DNA of 64,000 nt from NCBI GenBank assembly GCA_023101725.1, contig JALJCO010010291.1:62001-126000 (forward strand), read 5' to 3'. Every line of letters starts with the position of its first letter. Position 1 is the stretch's first letter. This document shows, piece after piece, positions 44,761-54,885 of this stretch. Source of the stretch: Atherinomorus stipes. Lineage: Eukaryota; Chordata; Actinopteri; Atheriniformes; Atherinidae. The translations under genes were made by a program, and so were the position numbers. The notes beneath the pieces were generated by a model. That model was not told the origin of the DNA. It did not search any database and worked only from the letters and a program-made list of their open reading frames with translations.

Positions 44761-45540
44761 TTTTCATGACTTTTGAACTTTATTTGGCGTTTACCGGTAC
44801 TGTTACGATTACGAGCGCCGGAACTCCCTTTTCCGAGCGTAAATTTTAACTCCAACACCGTGAAAATGAATGAAAACACGGTCTGTTACGTGTTTTGTCT
44901 AAATCAACTTAGTTTCACGTTGTTTTTGTGTAATTCGGCTCCTGTTTTCATGATTTTTGAGCTTCATTCAGGGTTTACCGGGACTGTTTACCATAACAAG
45001 CGCCGGAACTCCCTCCCCCGAACGTAAATTTTTACTCTAACACCGTGAAAATGAATGAAAACACAGTCTGTTACGTGTTTTGTCTGTATCAACTAGGGAT
45101 GCACCGATTGTGAAAGTCTGGGCCGATACCGATACCGATGTTTAACATAACAACTTGGCCGATGGCCGATGTTTTCTATTGTTTTCTGTTTTTTGTTTTC
45201 TATTTTTTTTTCTATTTTTATTTATTACTTCCTTTGTGCCACAGAAATTTACAAGTCTTTCAGCTCTTACTCAGTCTTTCCTTGAATGAGCACAAATTCA
45301 ATCAGACCAATTTATGAAACAGAAATAACCTTTAATGTCACTTGGTGGTTGACAAATATATATATATATAGGCTATATAATAATCCGCCACTGCCATCGG
45401 TGAATGTCATTTCTATTGGCCGATGGCCGATGGCAGTTAACAAGGCAAACATCGGCCGATACCGATGTCCAGCCGATGCATCGGTGCATCCCTAGTATCA
45501 ACTTAGTGTCACGTTATTTTTGTGTAATTCGGCTCCTGTC
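44761..45540. repeat. Tandem duplication, 184-bp period, second unit split by a hAT MITE
   Basis: TTTTCATGAC at 44,761 and TTTTCATGAT at 44,945 start two units that share AGCGCCGGAACTCCCT, CACCGTGAAAATGAATGAAA and GTCTGTTACGTGTTTTGTCT. The second unit resumes after the MITE as GTATCAACTTAGTGTCACGT. Confidence 0.85.
45094..45494. mobile_element. hAT MITE, TSD GTATCAAC
   Basis: TAGGGATGCACCGAT and ATCGGTGCATCCCTA are exact inverted ends. A perfect GTATCAAC lies at 45,086-45,093 and 45,495-45,502. GGCCGATACCGATG words are dense inside. Confidence 0.95.
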
Positions 45541-46200
45541 ACGGGACTAAAACGGGTTACAGGACGTCATAGTAGACTTTATTGTACTTCATTGATCAGT
45601 TCTGATCTATGGTTTTGATCAATAAAGTGTTTTACTGTGCTGATCTATTAACTAATGGACTTTGCTGTGCTGATCTATTGACGACTGAATGATTTTACTG
45701 TACTGATCTGTATTGATTAATGGACTTTCAATCAGTATTGATCAATGATCAGAGGATGTGGGTGGGATTGTTCTGGAGCAGGGATCCAGCATGGTCCAGG
45801 CTCCGGCCAGCGAGCTTCTACCTGCTGCTGAAGGACCGCCCTCATGCCACCTGAACCAGAGACCACTTCTACATTCATCCTTCTAAATAAATATTGAATC
45901 AAGTCGGTTTGTCGTGTTTTTTGTTAAATACTCAGATATTAATGACTTGGTGATAAATGCAGAGTTTCCATCATCATCCAGATCAAACTTGCAGCTGTTT
46001 GCTGTTGAGCTCTTATTACAAATGATTTCAAATTAAATAAATAATACAATCATTTTCAGCTGCAGTACAGGGCTCAGAAAGACTGAGGTTAAAAACAGGA
46101 CAACAATTTAATCAAACAGCTTTTATAGTAAATATGCAAAGATGTGAAACTGGCAGAACATCAGAGAAGTGATGACATGGTGACGTTAAACATCCAGAGA
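45541..46200. other. No gene; 3'-UTR-like patch
   Basis: AATAAATATTGAA at 45,886 follows a moderately GC-rich stretch and could be a transcript end, but no coding exon was found before it. Confidence 0.3.
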
Positions 46201-46204
46201 GTCA

Positions 46205-46500
46205 GAATCAGGAGAAGTCTTGGGTCTGAGTTTGAACTCGGGTTTGCTTCCAGTCTGTCAGTCTTGCTTCTGATGCTGCTGGACTCAGAGACGATCTTAG
46301 TCCGTCCTGGACACACAAGGACAGCCGGCAGTGTTGTCCAACAGTGTCTTCATCCGTCCTCATCACCTCTGCAACCCTGCCGGTGGACCAGACGGAGATG
46401 TCTGGATGGGGGAGCAGCTCCCACAGCTTCCTGAGGACCAGGTCCTCGGTGATGGAGGACGATGTGAAGAGGGACAAACGTGCTCAGGTCTCCCGTCACT
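46205..46500. CDS. Unrecognised candidate terminal exon (either strand)
   Basis: On the minus strand, SITEDLVLRKLWELL, PHPDISVWSTGRVAEV and MRTDEDTVGQHCR read very protein-like to a TGA at 46,208. No ATG starts the frame, so an acceptor is needed; CTGAG/CACG near 46,486 is possible. On the plus strand, SSSHSFLRTRSSVMEDDVKR to HWYNRRR and a stop is an alternative. The stretch is GC-rich compared with its surroundings. I do not recognise the family. Low confidence. Confidence 0.3.
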
Positions 46501-46599
46501 GGTACAACAGGAGGAGATGAGAGGAGCTTTCAGTCACAACAAAATCACTCTGCTGAGGTCAAAGGTCAGGCCAGGAGGAACTTGGAACAAGAATATTCC

Positions 46600-46870
46600 C
46601 ACATAAATATCCATACATATATACAATGTATATCATGGATGTTTCAGTACATGTAATGTAGATATAAATATGATCTTAAACACACATCTGACTCCCATCA
46701 GACAGACGTGCACATCCATGTTGACATACAACAGCTTCCAGTTACAGAATATTAATATTATGGTGGAGACGTGTTCAGGAAATTTTTGGTGTGTTGCATG
46801 TATGGTTTGTGCACATGCAGGGTTTTGAGAGTTCAGGTGTAGAGTCTCTCCTCTGTCTTTAAACCATTTT
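46600..46870. other. AT-rich, nothing seen
   Basis: Contains short TATA/CATA runs only. Confidence 0.35.
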
Positions 46871-46872
46871 TT

Positions 46873-47020
46873 GACACATTTTACATTGACGTGGTACAGA
46901 TATACAGTCTCTCCTCAGTCTTGAGGATTTTTTCTTGTCTTTGAACCATTTTTAAACACATTTTACATTGACGTGGTACAGATATACAGTCTCTCCTCAG
47001 TCTTGCGAATTTTTTTTCTT
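46873..47020. repeat. 82-bp tandem duplication
   Basis: TTTTACATTGACGTGGTACA and AGATATACAGTCTCTCCTCA occur twice, 82 bases apart (46,881 and 46,963). Confidence 0.85.
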
Positions 47021-47234
47021 GGCTTTCAAGACTTTTCCCGTCTTCCACCATGTTACAAGGCACGCAGCGATGGAATGTAGCAGAAGTTTGTAGTTTGAGA
47101 CTTTATTCTGGTCTTTTTTTTACCACATTGCAGGCCATATACCAGAGGTATTCCATACAGATATGTAATATCTTCTCTGACTTGAAGCTTTTTTTTATCA
47201 GTTCTCACTTCTTACTCATATTTTGTGTGTTGAG

Positions 47235-47345
47235 GGCGCTGACCAGTCAAAACCTCCCATTTGAGAACATTTCCCATCTGTCGCCTTCTGCGGGAATCGA
47301 ACCCACGGCCACAGCAGCTCCGCTCGGGGGGGGCCTTTCCCCTCC
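47235..47345 (-). repeat. tRNA-derived SINE-like fragment
   Basis: The minus strand reads GTGGGTTCGATTCCCGC, a good Pol III B-box/T-arm. No cloverleaf or clear A-box is present on its 5' side, so this is a tRNA-related SINE or tRNA relic and not a working tRNA gene. Confidence 0.45.
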
Positions 47346-47419
47346 CCTCCTCCCCCCACAGAGAAGAATGAGCACCTTCCTTCTGCCAGTAAATGTCTCA
47401 TTCTTCTCCAGAACTCATT

Positions 47420-48560
47420 GATAATATTAAGCTTTCACCGTGACCAGCGCCTGAAGTTGCCATGACTCACCTCCAGGTGTGGTTAAGGTGGATGTGGTAC
47501 CACCGAATATCTATACCACTGACGTTGCAGTTTGCTGCTCTTACATTTGTCTGTTTTATTAAGTTTTTAATGTCCAAAGTTACAGCGATGCGGTATCAGA
47601 CGTGCTCACGTGCTGCCGTTGCTTTGATTGACTGTGTGTGCGGGAGGCGCGTGTCTGTGTGACGTCTCGGGAAATGACAGCTGTCCCTATCAGAGAAATC
47701 CAGTGACTACACCACTGGATTTAATGACTGTGATATGATTATTATCGCATATCCCTGCAGCTAACTACACGGACCGTCTGCGTTCTGTCGGTACATCTGT
47801 GTCTGTTTTATCAGATGGAAGTTCCGTCTGATCAGACCTGATTGTTGTTATTCAGAAGCAGCAGAACCACCTGAATTTCTCACGTAATTCCTGATTATAA
47901 GTGTCTGTAAACTCATCTAAAGTCCAGGACAAACTAGTCATCAGTGATGCCAGCATTCAGCTAATGTCCAGTACTTGTGCTTTAGCTCCAAGTTGAATTT
48001 CACTTTCCTCTAATCGTTGTTGTTGTTCGGGGGTTTGAATAAATGAAGCCGCAGCATTCATCTGCTGGTTAAGCGTCGTGGGATTTATAATTCCAAAACT
48101 GGTCTGATTTGTAGGCACTTACACCACAAACCAGAAGGGAAAACTATCAGAAAAAGGGCAGGGGTGGGGGTGAGTCCATGTCCTGGCTGTACCTGCTTCG
48201 CTGGATTAAATGTGGATCTTGGTTGTTAATTATTGCCGTTTTTATCGTAACGGTTTCTTGTCTCTGTAGATAAAGTCTCCTGGTAAATCCGTGTCTCTTT
48301 TTTAGACTTAACATATTTTTTAAATTACTTCAAATCGGAACTCAGTCTCACCAACGAACTCAGGTAAATAGGTAAACATTTAACCAACCATTCAAACCAG
48401 CATGACGAAGACCCCCCACAATGCAACGCGGCATCGACTTTCTTCTTTTCGCTTGTGGCTAGGGTCGCGCATGCGCTTGGAGTCACCATAGCAACCAGCT
48501 GCCTTTATCGTCACACAGGAGAAAAAAGCCACCTGCTTCGTTGCGTCATTCGTGATCAAA
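47420..48560. other. Intergenic DNA upstream of the coiled-coil gene
   Basis: No exons or transposon ends recognised. Confidence 0.35.
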
Positions 48561-48567
48561 GGCATAC

Positions 48568-48575
48568 TGACGTCA
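48568..48575. promoter_or_regulatory. Perfect CRE palindrome TGACGTCA
   Basis: The full CREB/ATF palindrome lies 77 bases before the ATG of the long ORF. No TATA box is evident nearby. It is a plausible promoter element, but one 8-mer is weak evidence. Confidence 0.45.
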
Positions 48576-48651
48576 TTGCAGACACAGAGTTTAGGAACGC
48601 GACAGGATATACTTCTTTTGGCATTCTTTTCTGAACTTTCACCGAGACAAC

Positions 48652-49113
48652 ATGGAAATATTAGCTTTAGTTACAGCTTTAGCCACTGTGTTAAGCCTAA
48701 TGTGGGCCAGGTGGCATTCTTTTAAAAATCTTCAAATAAACATGAAGACATCACTTTTACACATAGCTTTGGCTGCTATGTTATACCTACTGTGTGACCA
48801 ACGGCCCTCTTTTCCAATCGATCAAGTAAACATGATGATAATACTTTTAGTCATAGCTTTGGCCGTTGTGTTATACCTACTGTGGGACAAGTGGCCATCT
48901 TTTCAAAACCCTCAAGTAAACATGAAGATAATACTTTTAGTCATAGCTTTGGCAGCTGTGTTATACCTACTGTGGGACAAGTGGCCTTTTCAAAACCCTC
49001 AAATAAACCCGAAGAAAATACTTTCAGTCATATCTTCAGGCGCAGCCTTAGACGTTGTGTTTCACCAATTGTGGGACACGTGGCATTTTTCTCAAAACCT
49101 TCAAATATACAAC
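48652..49113. repeat. 90-bp coding tandem repeat (hydrophobic units)
   Basis: Units start at 48,652, 48,742, 48,832, 48,922 and 49,009 (lengths 90, 90, 90, 87, 105). A related segment starts at 49,114. Shared DNA words include ATAATACTTTTAGTCATAGC and TTATACCTACTGTGGGAC. Units 1-4 and 6 begin with ATG in frame, and all length changes are multiples of three. Confidence 0.92.
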
Positions 49114-51804
49114 ATGGAGATATTAGCTTCAGCCGTCGTTTTAGCCGCTGTAGTATGCATGATTATATTTTTTTGTTATACATACAGTTGGTTCCAATGT
49201 CAGAAGCGCCGTCTGGAAAGTGAAAAGACCAGTCTGCAACATGAGGTCTGCGATCTGATATGTGAGAACACTAGTCTGCAACGTATGAATGCCATTTTGG
49301 AACATAAGACATGTCTGGATCATGAAAAGACCAATCTGCAACGTAAAAAGGCCAGTCTGGAACGGGAAAAGACCACCCTAGAACGTGAGAAGACCAGTGT
49401 GGAGGATGAAAAGACGAGTCTGAAACAAGAGAAGGCCAGTCTGCAATGTGAGTACACCAGTCTCCAAAGTAAGAACACAAGTCTACAACATGAGAACACC
49501 AGTCTGCAACGTGAGAATGCCAGGCTGGAACGTGTAAAGACCAGTCTCCTACATGAGTACACGCGTCTGTTACGTGAGAACGACAGTCTGATATATGAAA
49601 AGATCACTCTGGAATGTGAGAAGGCCAGTCTGGAACAGGAAAAGAACACTCTGGAACGTGAGAAGGCCAGTCTGGAACAGGAAAAGACCACTCCGGAACG
49701 TGAGAAGGCCAGTCTGGAACTGGGAAAGACCACTCTGGAACGTGAGAAGGCCAGTCTGGAACAGGAAAAGACCACTCTAGAACGTGAGAAGGCCAGTCTG
49801 AAACAGGAAAAGAACACTCTGGAACGTGAGAAGGCCAGTCTGGAACAGGAAAAGACCACTCTAGAACGTGAGAAGACCAGTGTTAAGGATGAAAAGACGA
49901 GTCTGACACAAGAGAAGGCCAGTCTGCTATGTGAGTACACCAGTCTCCAAAGTGAGAACACCAGTCTGCAACGTGAAAAGACCAGTCTGCAACGTCAGAA
50001 TGCCAGGCTGGAACATGAAAAGACCAATCTCCTACGTGAGTACACGAGTCTGCTAAGTGAGAACGCCAGTCTGATATATGAAAAGATCACTCTGGAACGT
50101 GAGAAGGCCAGTCTGGAACAGGAAAAGACCACTCCGGAACGTGAGAAGGCCAGTCTGGAACTGGGAAAGACCACTCTGGAACGTGAGAAGGCCAGTCTGA
50201 AACAGGAAAAGAACAGTCTGGAACGTGAGAAGGCCAGTCTGGAACAGGAAAAGACCACTCTGGAACGTGAGAAGGCCAGTGTGGAGAATGAAAAGATGAG
50301 TCTGAAACAAGAGAAGGCCAGTCTGCAAAGTGAGAACACCAGTCTACAACGTGAAAAGACCAGTCTGCAACGTCAGAATGCCAGGCTGGAACATGAAAAG
50401 ACCAATCTCCTACGTGAGTACACGAGTCTGCTACGTGAGAACGCTAGTCTGATATATGAAAAGATCACTCTGGAACGTGAGAAGGCCAGTCTGGAACAGG
50501 AAAAGACCACTCTGGAACGTGAGAAGGCCAGTGTTAAGGATGAAAAGACGAGTCTGACACAAGCGAAGGCCAGTCTGCTATGTGAGTACACCAGTCTGCA
50601 AAGTGAGAACACAAGTCTGCAACTCGAGAAGTCCAGTCAGGACCATGAAAAGAACACTCTGGAATGTGAGAAGGCCGGTCTGGAACAGGAAAAGAACACT
50701 CTGGAACGTGAGAAGGCCAGTGTGGAGAATGAAAAGATGAGTCTGAAACAAGAGAACGCCAGTCTGCAAAGTGAGAACACCAGTCTGCAACGTGAAAAGA
50801 CCAGTCTCCAACGTCAGAATGCCAGGCTGGAACATGAAAAGACCAATCTCCTACGTGAGTACACGAGTCTGCTACGTGAGAACGCCAGTCTGATATATGA
50901 AAAGATCACTCTGGAACGTGAGAAGGCCAGTCTGGAACAGGAAAAGACCACTCTGGAACGTGAGAAGGCCAGTCTGGAACTGGGAAAGACCACTCCGGAA
51001 CGTGAGAAGGCCAGTCTGGAACTGGGAAAGACCACGCCGGAACGTGAGAAGGCCAGTCTGGAACAGGAAAAGACCACTCCGGAACGTGAGAAGGCCAGTC
51101 TGGAACTGGGAAAGACCACTCCGGAACGTGAGAAGGCCAGTCTGGAACTGGGAAAGACCACTCTGGAACGTGAGACGGCCAGTCTGGAACAGGAAAAGAC
51201 CACTCTAGAACGTGAGAAGGCCAGTCTGAAACAGGAAAAGAACACTCTAGAACGTGAGAAGACCAGTCTGCAAAGTGAGAACACCAGTCTGCAACGTGAG
51301 AAGTCCAGTCTGGAACAGGAAAAGAACACTCTGGAACGTGAGAAGGCCAGTCTGCAAAGTGAGAACACCAGTCTGCAACGTGAAAAGACCAGTCTGCAAC
51401 GTGAGAATGCCAGGCTGGAACGTGAAAAGACCAATCGCCTACGTGAGTACACGAGTCTGCTACGTGAGAACGCCAGTCTGATATATGAAAAGATCACTCT
51501 GGAACGTGAGAAGGCCAGTCTGGAACAGGAAAAGACCACTCTAGAACATGATAAGACCAGTATGGAGGATGAAAAGACAAGTCTGAAACAAGAGAAGACC
51601 AGTCTGCTACGTGAGTACACCAGTCTGCAAAGTGAGAACACAAGTCTGCAACGTGAGAATGCCAGGCTGGAACATGAAAAGACCAGTCTACTACGTGAGT
51701 ACACCAGTCTGCAAAGTGAGAGCGCCAGGCTTGAACGTGAAAAGACCAGTCTACAACGTGAGGAGGACAGTTTGGGAAAATTAAAAGACCAGTCTGCAAC
51801 GTGA
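48652..51804 (+). CDS. Novel multi-hydrophobic-repeat, giant heptad-repeat protein (1050 aa)
   Basis: A single uninterrupted frame starts at GACAACATGG (good Kozak context) after a 5' region with a CRE. Residues 1-154 are five units of about 30 residues, each with a 15-18-residue hydrophobic core such as IILLVIALAVVLYLLW, then DKWPSFQNPQ. A sixth hydrophobic segment (about 155-177, LASAVVLAAVVCMIIFF) is followed by QKRR, a likely membrane anchor. From about residue 185 to the end the protein is roughly 120 heptads of the type SLEREKA, TLEREKA, SLQSENT, with Leu once per heptad and Glu/Lys dominating. This predicts a long coiled-coil or a charged single alpha-helix on the side after QKRR. No catalytic motif and no family recognised. 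The stop comes from a frameshift in the repeat, not at the end of the array. It could be a lineage-specific gene or a lucky open frame in a minisatellite; the non-repeat-like start favours a gene. Confidence 0.65.
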   Translation: MEILALVTALATVLSLMWARWHSFKNLQINMKTSLLHIALAAMLYLLCDQRPSFPIDQVNMMIILLVIALAVVLYLLWDKWPSFQNPQVNMKIILLVIALAAVLYLLWDKWPFQNPQINPKKILSVISSGAALDVVFHQLWDTWHFSQNLQIYNMEILASAVVLAAVVCMIIFFCYTYSWFQCQKRRLESEKTSLQHEVCDLICENTSLQRMNAILEHKTCLDHEKTNLQRKKASLEREKTTLEREKTSVEDEKTSLKQEKASLQCEYTSLQSKNTSLQHENTSLQRENARLERVKTSLLHEYTRLLRENDSLIYEKITLECEKASLEQEKNTLEREKASLEQEKTTPEREKASLELGKTTLEREKASLEQEKTTLEREKASLKQEKNTLEREKASLEQEKTTLEREKTSVKDEKTSLTQEKASLLCEYTSLQSENTSLQREKTSLQRQNARLEHEKTNLLREYTSLLSENASLIYEKITLEREKASLEQEKTTPEREKASLELGKTTLEREKASLKQEKNSLEREKASLEQEKTTLEREKASVENEKMSLKQEKASLQSENTSLQREKTSLQRQNARLEHEKTNLLREYTSLLRENASLIYEKITLEREKASLEQEKTTLEREKASVKDEKTSLTQAKASLLCEYTSLQSENTSLQLEKSSQDHEKNTLECEKAGLEQEKNTLEREKASVENEKMSLKQENASLQSENTSLQREKTSLQRQNARLEHEKTNLLREYTSLLRENASLIYEKITLEREKASLEQEKTTLEREKASLELGKTTPEREKASLELGKTTPEREKASLEQEKTTPEREKASLELGKTTPEREKASLELGKTTLERETASLEQEKTTLEREKASLKQEKNTLEREKTSLQSENTSLQREKSSLEQEKNTLEREKASLQSENTSLQREKTSLQRENARLEREKTNRLREYTSLLRENASLIYEKITLEREKASLEQEKTTLEHDKTSMEDEKTSLKQEKTSLLREYTSLQSENTSLQRENARLEHEKTSLLREYTSLQSESARLEREKTSLQREEDSLGKLKDQSAT

Positions 51805-53043
51805 AAAGACCAGTTTACAACATTAACAGACCAGTGAAGAACATTAAAAGTCCAGTCTTTAACATGACAACACTAGTTTGCAACGTGAGAACGCCAGTTT
51901 GGTAATTTTAATAAAATAGTCTGCAACTAGGAAGACCAGTCTGGTATTTGAAAATACCAGTGTGTACCATGAGAACACCAGTCTGGAACGTGAGAACGCC
52001 AGTTTGGATCATGAAAAAAAACAGTCTGCAACGTGAGAAGGCCAGTTTGGAACGTAAGAACGCCAGACTGCAATATAAAAAAAACAGTCTGCAACATGAG
52101 AATGCAAGTCTGAAACATGGCAAGTCCAGCCTGCAAAATCAGAACATCAGTCTGCAACGTCAGAACACCAGACTGAAACATGACAAGTCCAGTCTCCAAC
52201 GTTAGAACACCAGTCTGGAAAGTGAGAACACCAGTCTGCAACGTGAGAACACCAGTCTTGAACGTAAGAACACCAGACTGGAACATGACAAGTCCAGTGT
52301 CCAACGTGAGAACACCATTCTGCAACGTGAGAAAGCCAGTCTGCAAGGTAAGAACGCCGGTCTGGAACATGAGAACGTAAGTTTGGACCATGAAAAAAAC
52401 AGTCTGCAATGTGAGAACGCCAGTCTAGAACATTAAAAGACCAGTCTGCAACGTGAGAAGGCCAGTCTGCAATGTGAAAATAACAGTGCAACGTGAGAAT
52501 ACCAGTCTGGAACATGGCAAGTCCAGTCTGCAACGTCAGAACACCAGTCTGGAACGTAAGAACGCCAGACTGCAATGTGAAAAAAACAGTCTGCAACATG
52601 AGAATGCACGTCTAGAACATGAAAAGACCAGTCTGAAACGTGAGAACGCCAGTCTGCAATGTGGAAAAAAACAGTCTGCAACATGAGCATACCAGTCTGG
52701 AACGTGGCAAGTCCTGTCTGCAACGTCAGCACGCCAGTTTGGAACATGAGAAGACCAGTCTCCAACGTGAGAACGCCAGTCTGGGACAGCAAAAGACCAG
52801 TCTGCAATGTGAAAAAACAGTCTGCAACACGAGAACGCCAGTCTGCAACATGAGAACGCCAGTTTTGAACATGAGAAGACCAGTCTGAAACATGAGAACG
52901 CCAGTCTGCAATGTGAAAAAAACAGTCTACCAAATAGGAACCCCAGTCTGGAACAGCAAAAGACCAGACTGGAACACGATAACGCGAGTCTACAACGTGA
53001 GAACGCCAGTCTACAACGTGAGAACGCCAGTCTGGAGCAATAA
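49210..53043. repeat. 21-bp coding minisatellite, 3.8 kb
   Basis: Units are variants of GAACGTGAGAAGGCCAGTCT-G. A higher-order block containing CTGATATATGAAAAGATCAC recurs near 49,585, 50,069, 50,447, 50,888 and 51,475. Because 21 is a multiple of three, frames stay open on both strands, giving antisense frames up to 296 codons (50,814-51,704). Confidence 0.95.
51805..53043 (+). pseudogene. Decayed 3' extension of the heptad-repeat ORF
   Basis: The 21-bp units continue for 1.24 kb past the stop, with several frameshifts and poly-A-like AAAAAA expansions (for example near 52,014, 52,078, 52,391 and 52,915). The last units are in one frame and end SLEQ then TAA at 53,041-53,043. Repeat similarity ends there too, so this is probably the original stop of a longer protein. 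Confidence 0.65.
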
Positions 53044-53064
53044 AAAAACAATTTGCAACCATAG

Positions 53065-53400
53065 ACTGTAAAAATACTGGACGTCTTATCCGGTCACTTC
53101 TGAATAGGCAAAAGTGAAGCCAGTTGGGCGTGTCCTACCGTCGCCATCTTGGCCCTGGGATGCATTTTTTTACTCATGGAAAATACAGAAATGGGCAAAA
53201 AGGTGGAGCTGTGAACGTGGTGGATGAATGATTGACACCCATCAAACACGGAGCTTCCCGCAGCTAAGCTAACTGAGCTAACCCGAAGCTAACGGAGGTA
53301 GACAGGCTTAAGCTAAAGAGCGCCGTTAGCAGCAGGCTTACGCCCACGCAGTTTGGCTTTTCCTTCTTCCTGCTCTGCCTCCCAGCTGCCAGATAACGCT
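53065..53400. repeat. Dispersed repeat (second copy of 0.34-0.62 kb)
   Basis: ATAGACTGTAAAAATACTGG opens it. GGAAAATACAGAAATGGGCA and AGCTAACTGAGCTAACCC follow, as near 390-500. It begins immediately after the minisatellite. Confidence 0.55.
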
Positions 53401-54885
53401 GCACATTTTAAATCAGTAAGTTAATATGTCACAGGAAATAATTTATTTCCTTTACTCAAGTTTTTAAATTAAGATTTATTGTAGTTATGACTGGTTTCTG
53501 AGATACTACTTATCTTTATACTTGTTCGTATTTTGCTTTTTTGTCAATTATACCCAATGAAGGGTCTTTCATTTAAGAAAAAACTGCTCTCACAGCTGCA
53601 GCAGATTAACCACTGTTTATAATAGTGTTTTTTTCATTTCTGCAAATTTTACCAACGTTGATCAAGGTCTAGGATGTGACAAGTTGCCCTTTTATCACAA
53701 CTTTCTTTCAGTAGCTCTGAAAGGTCCCGATGGCTGCCTCCAATCCATCCACATCTGCCACGCAGAGCAAAACCTGCAAGTCTTGGCAACTTCAGACTGT
53801 GGTTTCGTCACTGAAATGTATCATATATATTATGTTACTTATTTATCTCATATTAATTATTATTATGTAGGCCATAAATGTGTTTTTGTCAGCTGTTGCC
53901 CATTTCTTGTTGTTTAGCAACATAGGATAGTGAGAGTACGTCCAGCTGATCCACCTGTTCAACCATCATCAACTCTGTCATTCATTATACTATTTTTTCT
54001 GTCCCCGTAGACAACTTTTGGAGAATTTGGAACAGCTACATCTGCGGTGGTGCCCAGACCGCTGCAGAGACCATCTGAGGAAATCTGGGGCTCCGGCTGG
54101 GGTGGACTACGGTGGAAAGGCCTTCTCCCCTTCTTTTCCCTGCGAGGAAGAGCAGCTCCTGATGCCCTCATCATCCATTGTGTGATGGTGACACCCCCCC
54201 CCCCCCCCCCCCCAACCCTCAACAAAAATTACAATAAAAATTATTTGTCTTTACAATATGACTGGTAATTCTTTCAAGACTACAAGACCATGGAAGCAAT
54301 AATACTAACTAGTTTCTAAAATAGCTCCATTCTAAGTAAATAAAATAATTTCACAGCCAAATATATTTTGACTTTTCTTCATCATTTAAACATTTTTCTG
54401 CCTGGTAACACCTAAATACACCTTGGAGGCTGCAGCGTCAGCAAACCAAACCATGCCTCTGTGTACATCTTATGTTGTCTAAAAGGAAAAACAGAAACAT
54501 CATTATTCTGTCATTGTTTTATTGAATAAAACAAAAAATACAGGGACAGTACCTGGATAAGGAAAGTGTCAGAAAAAGATGATGTAAATTTGCTGTGAAA
54601 TCCTCATCCTCATCATCGCTCGATGTTAAAAGACCTACAGAGTTACACTGGAAATGAAATGATTCAGAGAATCAAAGATGTCGTCTCATTCATGCAGAGT
54701 TCATTTTAAACAAATGATGAAACTCTGTTTGACTTGTGTTCCTTCCAGCCGACAATGAACGAGAGAGAGTCTAACTGTGTAAACAAGGTGGAACTCTGCA
54801 AACCAAGAACAACAATGAACACAACTACAAGTATGTGTGGAACTTTTAATACGCGCTCAGCGCCCACAAAGTTGGTCCCATTATC
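53400..54885. other. No gene recognised; C-run at 54,187-54,213
   Basis: A 77-codon + frame (53,684-53,917) and an 88-codon - frame have no recognised motifs. The long C homopolymer is prone to assembly error. Confidence 0.35.

Noticed and set aside
47235..47345. A functional tRNA gene
   Set aside because: Only a B-box-like arm is present; no acceptor stem, D-arm or anticodon arm could be folded.
50814..51704. Antisense ORF of 296 codons in the heptad array
   Set aside because: It is the expected mirror of a 21-bp repeat. It has no non-repeat start or end of its own.
49210..53043. CRISPR-like regular array
   Set aside because: There are no unique spacers between identical repeats; units are contiguous 21-mers in eukaryotic DNA.
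53684..53917. 77-codon ORF as a small gene
   Set aside because: No recognisable motif, with an AT-rich end and no supporting signals.
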